From: Neospora caninum Liverpool
Taxonomy: Eukaryota > Apicomplexa > Conoidasida > Eucoccidiorida > Sarcocystidae
Direction of reading: 5' to 3'
Length of the DNA stretch: 64,000 nucleotides
Assembly: GCF_000208865.1 (NCBI RefSeq)
Contig: NC_018395.1
Location: 2,635,920 to 2,699,919 of the forward strand
Position numbers and translations under genes: made by a program. Of the stretch, positions 33,201 to 44,043 are shown one piece after another. The notes beneath the pieces are model-generated. The model made no database searches. It was not told where the DNA came from and worked only from the letters and a program-made list of their open reading frames with translations. Every line of letters begins with the position of its first letter. Within the stretch, counting starts at the first letter, position 1.

Positions 33201-36200
33201 GTGATTCTTGTGCCACGCGCTCCTCTAGGGGAAAAGGCAGGCGAGCGAAGCATGTCTGTGCTGATTTTGCCCACGTGGTGTCGCGCTTCTCGGCCTTTTC
33301 GCTCTCTCCGACCTTTCCCCCGGGTCTCGTCTGCCACCGGTCCTCTCCCCTGTCATAATTGTTTTGTATAGCCGTGCGGACTGGGTACTCCGTTGTCGCT
33401 TGCCTCTTCGCTTCTTTCCGCGCGCTGTCTCTTTTGTGTCTCCATTTCTTTCCGCTGCTCTCGCCTCGACATTCTGCCTCGCGCTTTTTCGCGAATCTCT
33501 CAGACTTGCGGATTGGCGACGAAACAGGCGATCCCGCGCCGCTGCAGCTTCTTCGCGATTTCCTTCTCGGCGCTTTTGGGTGGGTCGCAAACGAGTCTGT
33601 CTGTCTCTCTGCCTCTCTCTCAGCCTCACTCTTAACGTCCCTCGTTCTCGCCGTCTCTTCCAGTCTTTCTGTCGTTTTCTCGCCTCTTGTGCCTTTTCGT
33701 TCCCTCGTGCTTCCGGGCCGTCTCTTTCGTTTCTCCCTTCCCCTCACCCTCGTGCGCGTCCCCCTGCGGCGCCTGCTGCCTCGTCGTGTCTCCAGCTTCC
33801 GCGACTTCCGCGCGTGTGTCTCTGCATCCTTTACCCCTCCCCGTACCCCCTCCTGCCTGTCGCGTTTGATGCTCGTAGAGGCCCCTTCAAGTGCCGCTTG
33901 GCCTCCAGAGTGGTTCGCCTCATCATTGCAGGGAACGCGCTGTCTGCCGTGCGAAAACCCCCCGCGACGGTCCCGCCGGCTCTGTCGTCTTCGCCCCTCA
34001 AGCAGGCCTCGGCGACGCACGCGTCTGTGAAGGCGACCTTGCAGGAAGCTGACGTCTTCCTCTCGCAGCTGGCATCCTCCATTCCCATCGATCTCATGCC
34101 AGGAAGTGGAGACCCGACAACCTACTCGCTGCCGCAACAGCCGCTGCACGCAGCTCTCCTCCCCATCAGCCGCACCTACGGCAGCATTCGCGGCGTCTCC
34201 AATCCGCATGCTTTTTCTCTCGACAAGGTGCGCGTGGGCCTTCAGCGCGGTGGATCCGACTGCCCCAGCGAGGCGCGCGGTCCCCCCCTGCGAGCAAACC
34301 GCGACGATCCTGCCTCTGTGCATGGACGGCAACGCGACCTTTCGAGACGTTGTTTTGTGCACAGAGACTCAAACAAGGCTGTGCGCGCACAGTCTGCCGG
34401 AGGCGGGCGGACATGTAGATAAAGGCCAGATTCGGTTCCTTGCGGTATTCGCCGGACACTGGACGTCTCCGCCTTGCAGCCGAGACACCATGTAGCCCAA
34501 CGCGTGCGGCACTAGATCACCCGCTTGCCTCGTGTGGAAATCCTGAAATGTGTGTGTCGTCTCCGACACGCGTTGTTGGGCCCTGTGCGTCTTCAGCTGG
34601 CTCTTGGGTTCGGCTGAAGCACACCGGCAAAGATTCGGTTTCCGACTGTTTCCTTTCCAGCACGGCGCACCGAGTGCAACTCGCGAGGCGTGTCCTCTCA
34701 GACACAGGCGCCTTTGCGTCAGCTGCTTTCCCTGTTTCGTTCTTCTCGCGTCTCCTGCGGCAGTGCCGGCGCTTTCCCCAGCGGTGCTTTCCTCGGTCTA
34801 TGTCGATCAGGTCGTCGTCGCGTGGTGCGCCTTTTTCCTGCCTTTCCAGATTCGTTTCATAGGCTCCTCTGGCCAGCCCGTTTCCAACGTGTGCGCCTTC
34901 TCCGATTTGAGCCCTCTCGGTGAGCAGCTGCAGGGAGACGAGAAGTCACGAGTCTCCCCTCCTCGCTTGTGCTCGGGAGAGAAAGCTGGTGGAAAATCCC
35001 TGATCCCAGCGATGGAAGTGTTACCGCCTTGCCGCATTCCCTGAGAAGTCGCGCGCCTCTGCAGGCGTCCGGAGGATGCAACGAGACGGAAAGCGAAGGG
35101 GCGAGATGGGACGAGAAGGGGCGGGAGAACAAAAGATAGGCAGTTGGATCACAGACCAACCCAGGAGATAGGGCAGCAGAAGTTCGGAACGGCAAAAGGA
35201 AGAAAAATGCCTGTGGAGAAGACACGGGAAGAAAAAGAAAGAGAAGGGTGTAAGGCAATTCGAGAGGATGAGAAGGACTTTTTAGGGCGGATACAAGACT
35301 TGCGGAAAGAAGCAGTTGCCCCTAGCCACAGGAGAGAAAAGACACTGCAGACTCGACGCAGCTGGCTTGATGAGAGCTGCGGAAAATCGCGGAAACGAGG
35401 CTGAGCACGCAAAGCTACATGTATGCTTGTTTTGAGATGCATGAAGCGTGCCTGCGTTGTTCGAATGGTTTTCAGAGGCTCTGAGACTCTGCGCCGAAGG
35501 CCGGTGCCTCGCCCCTACAGCGCCGGATTCGCTGTCGTAAGTGCTGGAGGGCATCGTAGCTGTGATGTTAAGGAGCGTAGGAAATGCTACACACCGTAAT
35601 TGGTAATGCATTGATGCAAGTATCGTACAAGCACTCAGCTAGTTCTGGAGAGACACAGGAACATTAGTCTTTTCTCTTTTCGTTTCGCCCGGGAGAACGC
35701 CCATCGGCGCGACTGTGCCCTTCATGCTTCCACCTTCTTCGATGGCGTCTTCCATCATCTCTCGAGGTCATCTCCTCGCGGGTTTCTGATCTCTCGCTAC
35801 AAATCACGCAGCCGTTTCGCGCCGCGGCGCCACGCGTTTTCTCGTCCACCCTTTTTGCTCGTTTTCTCGGCGACACTGTGTGTGTGCCTGCGTCGTGTGC
35901 CGGTCGCTGCTGTCCTCCGCTTACCCAGGCGAGGGGCGGCGTGCACAGCGTCGTTTCCTGTCCCTTACGGGCTGTCTCGTCCTCGTCTGCGGTGTGCCTG
36001 TCCTGCCAGCCTGTACCCGTTTGTTAGGGAAGACCCATGCTGCATTGCCCCTCCTGATTACCACCACGTCTACTTCTCAGCGAACCACGAGGCTCTGAGC
36101 TTCGAGCGCTTGCAGAAAATCACGCGAAACGTCCAGACGACCTCGGCGGACGGGGCAGAGAAAGCGATGGACGTCGACGAGGCCGAAGACAGCGAAGGAC

Positions 36201-36313
36201 CGCTCCTGCTCTGCATTCCAAGTTTCGCGAAAACCTCGACTCTCGTTCTCGTCGACCTCCAATCCCTCGCTGTACACCCCGTACACTTGCTTCTCGCTTC
36301 CGAGGGAAACTAA
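30297..36313 (+). CDS. POLD2: DNA polymerase delta small (B) subunit
   Basis: Accessory subunit that links the polymerase delta catalytic subunit to the other subunits in nuclear DNA replication. Nine exons: 30297-30818, 31323-31412, 32022-32225, 32859-33051, 33504-33579, 33909-34227, 34850-34919, 35477-35537 and 36010-36313. All phases close to a 612-residue protein (human about 470). Family signatures in order: YSAVYYSRLAAL, VIVGTLFKDMVLKPSALKEY, RFLVQDFCLGG, an OB-fold region, then the inactive phosphoesterase domain with VVRLIIAGNAL, FLSQLASSIPIDLMPGSGDP, YSLPQQPLHAALLP, SNPHAFSLDK, FIGSSGQPVSN, LAPTAPDSLSLYPF, YHHVYFSANHEA and LLCIPSFAKTSTLVLVDLQS. The extra length is a longer N-terminus and small inserts in exons 3, 4, 6 and 9. 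The start is the first ATG of the exon 1 tail consistent with the family; an earlier non-ATG part of the frame is open. Confidence 0.95.
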
Positions 36314-36414
36314 CTTTTCGTTCTCTTCTTGGCATCACTTCGCTTCATGTGGAGCACGATTGGGTCAGAGCCCTCCTCACGAATCGCCACATTCCCATAC
36401 GCGCATATATGTAA

Positions 36415-36485
<71 letters not shown>

Positions 36486-37495
36486 CATATATATACATAT
36501 GTATATATATAAATGATTGTGGGTGCAGATATGTGTTTGGGGAGGCTTTGTGTCTGTGTGAATTTCTGGGGTAGGGGAAAGCTTTCAAGATCTGCGCATT
36601 CTCGCGATTGATGCATGCATTTCTGAATTTGTTTTGCCACTCCGAACGGGGGTGGTGCGTGTGTCGCAAGGCTCGTCCTAAAACGCTCTCGCGAGCTCAG
36701 GTGCCCACGCCTTCTTCGCGGTGAGCTCGGCCACGCAGCTGGTCCAGTCGACACACACCGGATACACGAGAGGGAGAGGAAAGAGACAAGGAAGAGGGAA
36801 CGGGAGAGGCGGCAAAATGCGTGAGGAGGCGAGACAAAAGTATTAAGACAGTCGTAGGCAGGAGAGTCTCTGAGGCTGAACGACGCACAGGCGTAGCCCT
36901 GGCCAGCAGGGTGTACCAAGACCGCGCTCTGTTCCGAGATGGGAAGAAGAAACAGACGGGCGAAACAGGCGCGTTGCATGCAGATCCGGGGACAGCCGAA
37001 CATGAGTTTTGAGGGAGAGAGAGCGTGATGCCGACGAAGAATCGCGAGGACCGAGCGAGGGGCGCTCCGATGCAGAGCCTCCACACTCTGATCCGATCAG
37101 TGAAATCCCCTCAATGCAGCTTCCACGAGCACCCAGGCATCTATGTCCCAGCATTTGTGGAAGCAGATTCATTTGGACAAACGTCGAGAAGTCCGAATGC
37201 ACCTGACTCAAACCGATGACGTTCTGCACACACTGATATGCACTAAGGTTTGCAAGTAAATAGTCGAGTGCACAACGAGCGCGCTCTTGTAGACAGCGAC
37301 ATACCCCGTAACTCGTCAAGTCCCAGGTATTGCCGGTGTCGTTTTGCGCACACACCGTTCCTGAGCCGATTCATCCTATCTCCCGTTTGCTTCTTTCCGA
37401 TCGTTGACAGTCTCTGGTTCCCCGTCTCCGTCCACTCTAGGGAGATGTCCGCCCCACAGTGCGCCCATCGCCTGCCTTTGCGTCGCGGTCGCTTC
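36314..37495. other. Convergent spacer between POLD2 and the THUMP-domain gene
   Basis: Both flanking genes end here, so it holds their 3' untranslated regions. A long mixed (AT)n tract lies at about 36413-36513. Open frames crossing it are made of the repeat or are shadows without motifs. Confidence 0.55.
36413..36513. repeat. (AT)n microsatellite with ATAC interruptions
   Basis: About 100 bases of alternating A and T, with GTAT and ACAT interruptions. It lies in the convergent 3' spacer just after the POLD2 stop. Confidence 0.95.
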
Positions 37496-40400
37496 TCAGT
37501 TCTTCTGCTCGCCGGCCGCGCCGGGGCCCTCAAAAGCCTCGGGCCCCGCGACTGCATGCGCAGAATCCAGAGAGCCGGAAGGCGCCGCGTTCTGAGCATC
37601 CGAAGAGGAATCGAGCTCCTCACGGGGCGGATCGGAACGGCTGCTCTGAGTGTCCTTCTCTTGGTCGGAGTGGCAGCAGCGATGTAAGTTGTACCGGAAG
37701 AACTTCCCGTAGTCGCGGACGATCGAGACCCCGCAGAAGATCTGACACACATCCGCGTCCGAGACTCGCATCACGTGATCAGACACCAAAACAAACAGTG
37801 CTCGCCTCTCCATCGGCCGCCATCTCCATTTTCGCCGCTGCTTCTTTCGTCGTCACATGCTTATTGCCCTGTCTTCTCACATGCAAACGCATGGCTCCAA
37901 ATACCCTTCACTAGAGAAAGATACACATATGTATATATATATATATATATATATACATATATCTACAGAATGCACGTGCAAAGTGCAGGCGGTATATTGA
38001 CGAGTTTCGCTTCCTAAGGGAGAGCACATCCAAGTGACCGTTTTGAAGGTCGACAAGCGAACCCTACGCCAGTCAGATTCCTCACGGATCTTCAAAAGCC
38101 CTCCTGCCTCCCCGCCGCGCTTCGCTCCTCCACACTGTCGTGTAAACGTGCACGGAAACACTGCTACATATTCATTCATCTACTCATGTACATATGTGCA
38201 CACGCCTCTACGGTCGTGCCCATGTCTATACAGATACGTGGAGGTGTAGCAGCACCGATTTGCACATATATACCCAGATGCATGTATGCATGAGTATATA
38301 TATATATATATATATATACATAAATATATATATATATATATACATTGACAGATAGAGTGAGAGTGAGGAGAGCTCTGGAGGTTTATCTATGGAGGGAACC
38401 GGAGAACCAAATGACGTTTTCGTCGCCTCGCGTACCGGGTTACATTCGACGACGATAGAGAACTCCGATTCTCTGATGTTGACCTTGTAGGCGGGTCCAA
38501 CTTCGTCAGCAAGGAGGTCGAGGACAGCTTGCTTCTTCACTGTATCGAAGCTCCTGCTGGTGTACTGACACGACCAGGTGGAGACTGTCTTGGTTGGCTC
38601 TGCATTGTCTCCTGTGGCTTGGTCCTTTCCGGTCGGTTGTCCCTCTTTCGCCTCGCTAGCACCTTCCGCACTCCCTCCGCTTTGCTCCCTTCCCTCCGTA
38701 TTCTTCCGAGTAGATGCTTCAGGCTCTGCACACCTGTCGCCGCCCTCAGCGGCTGTCTTCCCTTCCTCCCTATCGTTTGAAGCGGCCTCTCCGGCTGCCT
38801 TCTGCGTCGCCGCTTTTCTGTCTCCGCCGTCTGCCGTTCCTTCCTTCTCCGTCGATTTCTCTCCAGATGGCGTCTCGCCGCTGGAGAGTGCCTTCGCGTT
38901 CTCGCCAGAATCAACGCGCTCAGATGCGCGGGAATGAGGCATCGTTTTCGCCACCAGAGGCCGGGCGATGGAGAGAAGACCTTCCAACGTGGGCGGGGCG
39001 GTGACGTCCACAGGGACCATGCGCGAAATGTGCCTGAAAGAAGACGTGGGAGTCAAAAGCGCATCAAAGAAGAATGAATGACGAGGGTACAGAGACATGT
39101 GCGTCAGGCCAGAGGCTGCGTCAGGCCAGAGGCTGCGTCAGGCCAGAGGCTGCGTCAGGTGGTGCCAAAAAAAAGCGAGACACGGTTCCGAGAAGAGACT
39201 TTTGGATCGGTGGAAAAGCGGAGAAAACAAAGGGAGACAGTCGGAAAAAATGCGCCAGCAAACGCTGGAGCAGAGTGCTGACAGAAGAACGATATAAAGG
39301 AAGCAGGTTGAGGGGGAGATATTTTATGTGTTGCATGCCAGAGAGACGTTCGGAGCGTAGGCGTCACAGATGGGCGCGGGCGGACGACCAGCGAGAAGAC
39401 AGAAGAGGGAGACGCGGAGAAGGAAGGGAGAGAAGAGACAGCGAAAGCGCGCCAAGGAAAAACACGAGGCAACGGTGAACGAAAACCAGAGAGAGACCAT
39501 TGAGACGGAGATAGATATCGAGGCAGAGAATCTGCTGGACAGGTATAAGGAGATGTAGAAAGGAAGAGCAAGCGCGGATAGAGACGACGCTGCCGGGGGG
39601 GACGGATTGCGAGTACAGCCGAAGAGCGGAATCACAGGTCGTGAAGAAAGACGGAACAGAGGGAGGGAAGAACCCCACGTGTTCCAGAAAGACAAGGCTT
39701 CGACAGCGAAATCGGACGGGAGGACTGCGCATGCACGGGGCAGATTGCGCACCTGCAAGAGAAGACGCCCGGCTGCGCGAGGACGCGCTCCATGAGCCCA
39801 TGAAGAAGCACCGATGGCACATCTTCTTCTCGGGTGAATTGAATGAAGATCGCGCCCTGCGGAAACGCGAACAGGGGAACGAGAAAAACGCGAGCAGTGA
39901 CGCGAGAGATAAGGCGATTGACAAGACGACGACAGAACACGCGAACGGTATAAAGAGGGAAGGGGGGTCATGGCTCCGCCTACATGTGTGCAGCATCGAG
40001 AGGAAGTCGCGTAGACCGAGAAGGAAAGGCTCGAGAAACGCATCAACGTTCAGTCGCCATGGAAGACGAAAAAGACGAGTCAACTCCCGAGTGCGCATGC
40101 AGACTAAAACGGCGGATTGGCGACTGCACAGGATCCTAAACAAAAGAAAAAGAAGACAAAGGAGGAGCCGAAGGACAGAGAACTGCGCACAGCCGCGAGG
40201 GAAGAGAGAAAAAAAGAGAAAAGATGAAAGACGAGATGGACGAGAAGAAAGGCGCGCCGTACCTTGAGGAGATCCTTCATGGGAACGAAACGCTTCTGGC
40301 CTTCTCGCAACGACGCGAGTTCAGACGCTAACGCCTCGGTGACTTCATCTGCAGCGCCGCGTCTATGGAGAAAAAAAGGAAAAGAAACGAAAGAGAAAAT

Positions 40401-42112
40401 GGAAGACACAAAGGAAAGGGCCACAAAGGACAGACTGAAAGCCAACCAAGACCGCGAGACGGTGGTAGACGCGTACACACACGAGGAAAAGCGCTTAGGT
40501 TAGGAAAAGAGGAAGAGCGGAAGCGCAGGAAAGGACGGCGTTAGAGCGGCGCGAAAACCGGGCACGGGTGAAAGCCACCGACTCGGAATCCGCGTGTCCA
40601 GCTGCGTCTCGCACGCTCGCTATTCACATGTATGTTTCGCAGACCCTCGAATCGAACCTTCCGCCTTGCACTGTGTGAACGCCATCGATTACTTCACAAA
40701 CCACCGTGCACATGAACGACGATCATATGCACAAATGTACATGTACGCATTTCGACATATATATATATATATATTGATGCATGTATACTTTGTGAACAAG
40801 TCTTGCAAGATGTCTAATGAAAGCGAGTAAAAGGAACATGTAATCTATGTCGACAGCATCACGCAGAGGCGCGTCACGCTGGCACCCAAGCAACACGGTT
40901 TGCGAAGCACATGAAGAGAGCGCAGAATCGAAGCGGGGACCGGAAGTAAAACTATTCGCCGTCTCCACCTGTACTGACTCTGCATGCGTTTCGGGTTTCC
41001 GCGAGTCGTTTTCGGGGAGGAACTGCAGAGACGAAAGCCGAAAAAGACACAAAACACACGTGGTCAGCACCAACTACTCGGTGTTCCTGCGGAATGTTTG
41101 TTCGAGCATTCAGGTGACAATTCTTCGCCGTCCGCGTCTTTCAGCTGCATGGTTAATGTCTCGCTCGCTCGGCTATCTCGCCTCCCCCGTTCGTTTAACA
41201 GACCTTCAGTTCGTGCGCTCGTCGTCGCCGCTTGTTATCGAACCGTTTCGCGAAGCCTGTGTGTCTTTTGCGGTCGTTGGATTTAGTTCCACATGTCTTC
41301 GCTAGCTCTGCCGGCGAGGAAAGGAAGTCCCTTTTTTCGTGCAGTCGCCTTTGTGTACATCCTTGCCTCTCGCTCATCTCTCTCCTCTCCTGATTTCTTA
41401 CCATCCCTCTCTCCTTTCTCTCCTCTCTTGACTTCTTACCATCCCCCCCTGCTTTCTTTCCTTTCTCTCCTCTCTCTCCTCGCTTGAGTTCTTACCATCC
41501 CTCTCTCATGTTTGGTTCTTGTTTCCATTTGCTTTGTTCCCTCCCAGGACACTCTGCTCCCCGCGGTCGCAGGAAAGCTTCGGACGCTTTCTCTGGACTT
41601 GCCTGGTTCATCAAGTTCATGAACTCGCGCACGGCCTGTCTCTCGCCGGTATTGGTGGTCAGGAAAACGCCCTTGCAGCCGGAGGTATCCACGTTTAGGC
41701 GCCGGCGCTGAGGAGACAGCCACCAGGGAGCACAGAGAAAACACGGCAAGCGCTGGAAAAGGATTGGGAAAGGAGAGACAGCGAGAACCCGAGAGGAACC
41801 CGCATGTTTCACAGGACATAAGGCGTTGAACGCGCATGCAGGGAGATTTGAGAAGGACGAGGCGTGCAGCGGAAAGCAGGCGACTCGCGAAAACAGTCGT
41901 GGAAAGACAGGAAGGAAACGCAGGTGACATGAGAGACAAGCGAAAGGGAGGAGGAAAGTGCTTGTAGTGTTTCAAACACTCTTCTCGCCTCGAGAGTTGA
42001 TGCATGCGCTGTGGCTTTTTCTCACCTTCTCGGAAAACGAGACGCCTTCGCCTCGACCGCCTCTGCCCCCACCGCGGCGCGCAGGGGGAAATGGCCCGCC
42101 TTGTCGCTTCAT
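37496..42112 (-). CDS. THUMPD1: THUMP-domain protein of the THUMPD1/Tan1 family (tRNA acetylation adaptor)
   Basis: Tan1/THUMPD1 binds tRNA and presents it to the Kre33/NAT10 acetyltransferase for N4-acetylation of cytidine 12 in tRNA-Ser and tRNA-Leu. Exons on the minus strand: 42026-42112, 41707 down to 41553 (or 41496), 40263-40362, 39753-39856, 38436-39033 and 37496-37741; about 430 aa. Exon 1 has a glycine/arginine-rich RNA-binding start (RRGGGRGGRGEG). Exon 2 has VDTSGCKGVFLTTNTGERQA, as in the family N-terminus. Exon 4 has GAIFIQFTREED. Exons 5 and 6 form the THUMP domain: HISRMVPVDVTAPPTLEGL, WSCQYTSRSFDTVKKQAV, GPAYKVNIRESEFSIVVE, and the end motif FCGVSIVRDYGKFFRYNL. A charged insert of about 100 residues splits the THUMP domain. 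The exon 2 donor is unresolved: the stronger site at 41496 would create TGA at the junction. Confidence 0.9.
37926..37970. repeat. (AT)n microsatellite in THUMPD1 intron
   Basis: Alternating TA run in the intron between the last two THUMPD1 exons. Confidence 0.9.
38291..38345. repeat. (AT)n microsatellite in THUMPD1 intron
   Basis: Two TA runs joined by ACATAA, in the same intron as the tract at 37926. Confidence 0.9.
39101..39160. repeat. 17-base tandem repeat in THUMPD1 intron, 3.5 copies
   Basis: The unit GCGTCAGGCCAGAGGCT occurs perfectly at 39101-39117, 39118-39134 and 39135-39151, followed by a partial copy. It lies 70 bases upstream (in transcript order) of the acceptor of the large THUMP exon. 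Confidence 0.9.
40757..40776. repeat. Short (AT)n tract
   Basis: Alternating AT run in the long THUMPD1 intron between exons 2 and 3. Confidence 0.8.
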
Positions 42113-44043
42113 CGGAAAATGACCAAAAGAAGAAAGCTGGAGACGATGAGGCAAAATGAAGAAGGGAAGAATGCTGGAGACGATGACCCAAAATGAAGAA
42201 GGGAAGAATGCTGGAGACGATGACCCAAAATGAAGAAGGGAAGAATGCTGGAGACGATGACCCAAAATGAAGAAGGGAAGAATGCTGGAGACGATGACCC
42301 AAAATGAAGAAGGGAAGAATGCTGGAGACGATGACCCAAAATGAAGAAGGGAAGAAAGCTGGAGAAGATGAGGCAAAATGAAGAAAGGAAGAAAGCTGGA
42401 GAAGATGAGGCAAAGTGAAGAAAGGAAGAATGCTGGAGAAGATGAGGCAAAATGAAGAAAGGAAGAAAGCTGGAGAAGATGAGGCAAAATGAAGAAAGGA
42501 AGAATGCTGGAGACGATGAAGCAGAATGAAGAAGGGAAGAAAGCTGGAGAAGATGAGCCAGAATGAAGAAGGGAAGAAAGCTGGAGAGGCGGAGATGTGC
42601 TGGAGAAGAAACAGCAAGAAAACGGACGCGACGAAAGGAGAAAATGGAGAAGGAACCTGACAAGTGTGATGGAAGAAGCGAGTAAGCGTGTACGTACAAC
42701 GGGAACACATGCACGGGACGGGAGGGAAGGAGAGGGGGAAGAACCAAACGTCGTCGCTGAGGGGTGAAAGGACTACAAGAAGAGCGCCAGTAGAGAGCGA
42801 GAAAAGACGAACGAGAGGAGAGATTGAAGCGACGGGAAACGAACGGCCGCAAAAATGAAGAGCCACCGCGCATGCAGCCGCGCAGAGACGTATACCTCGG
42901 GGAACCGCGAAAAACAGACAGAGAGAGAAGAATGGGAAACGTTTTTGAGAGTTAAGATGGGAACAGGGAGAGGATGGAAATTCTCAGCACCCTCGTCTGC
43001 TGTTCCAAAGGCCACGTACCGAGCAGCGAAAGAATCCGGAAGAGAGTCGTGCATGCATGCAGCCCCGACGTCGACGGCTGAGGACGGAGACACAAACACG
43101 CCGTGGAGACACTAAAACGGTGCGACACGAAACGCGAAATGCGGATTTTCTTCTTCCAACGAACTCATCCTGAATCTTTCCTAGCCGCTTTCTCGTCACT
43201 GAACGCGCTGCTTGCCAGAGTCTCCACTCTTTACTTCTTTTGCCCTCGATGGTTCCGCGGGGATCCCTCAGAGAGAGGCTTGGGTGAGTCTCTCCTTCTC
43301 GGGCCTTGCTGAAAGTGCACGATTTGGCTGCTCGCGCGGCATAGCTTCCCACCCTCTTTCTGTCCTGTCTTCAGCGGAAAAAGTGGAAGACATGTTTCTG
43401 CATTTTCTCAGAATGTTTCTCTTCCAGTCACGTGCATTCGTTTCTCCTGAATGCACCTTTTCTACTGTCCTCTCCGAGAAAAAGAATCGTGTCTTACCCC
43501 CGCCAGCAAGACAAACACGGCCAGCTTTTTCAGAGCCTGCATGCGCGGCAGGGAGAAAGAGAATGCGCGTTTCCTCTTTCTTCACGAACTCGTCTTCTCA
43601 AAGGAAACTCTTCTCCTCTCACCAAGCAGTCTCCGAGTTTTCCCGATTTTGCGCTCCTCTCTCGCTTGCTGAGGCGACCAGAGACTGCGCAGTTCCTCAC
43701 CCTTCGAGACGGCAATCCCCGGAGACACCATCGGGCCTTCGCACACAACGTTTCTCTTTTGCTGCGTTTCTCGGTATACGCACAAACACCCGAACGCTCA
43801 GCAGTAAAACGCCCCTGTCCTGTTTCTCCTTCTCTTCCTCGCCGTCTGGTGCTCGTCTCGCTTTCTCTTGGCTGTCTCGCTGTCTCCTGGCTGTCTCCCT
43901 TTCTCTTGGCTGTCTCACGTTCTCTTCTCTCTCCTTCCCAGGGGATGTTTGTGATTCTCCACGTCATTCCCTGCGAGCCGCTGCCGAAGGCAGCCTCTCG
44001 TCCACCGTAGCATTTAGAGCGAGGAGTGCATGCTATTTTCACC
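42113..44043. promoter_or_regulatory. Divergent promoter region between THUMPD1 and GatB genes
   Basis: This 1.9 kb interval between two divergent start codons (42112 minus, 44044 plus) must hold both promoters and both 5' leaders. It contains the 37-base minisatellite beside the THUMPD1 start and pyrimidine-rich sequence, including TCTCTTGGCTGTCTC repeats at about 43860-43925 before GatB. No further coding exon is supported. Confidence 0.55.
42130..42600. repeat. 37-base minisatellite, 13 copies, next to the THUMPD1 start codon
   Basis: The core GCTGGAG recurs 13 times at 37-base (once 38-base) steps from 42135 to 42580. Six central copies with GACGATGACCCAAAATGAAG are nearly identical; the outer copies vary (GATGAGGCAAAATGAAG). 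Because 37 is not a multiple of three, the array cycles through all frames, and all three minus-strand frames are open across most of it. Confidence 0.97.

Noticed and set aside
32764..34362. 532-codon minus-strand frame
   Set aside because: It is antisense to POLD2 exons and introns whose plus-strand coding is certain; its composition is arginine and charge-biased.
40620..40670. GGTTCGATTC word on the minus strand resembling a tRNA T loop
   Set aside because: The flanking bases do not form a five-pair T stem or acceptor stem.
41436..42866. 476-codon minus-strand open frame covering the 37-base repeats
   Set aside because: It is produced by the stop-free repeat array and crosses the THUMPD1 start in a different frame; it has no domain and low-complexity composition.
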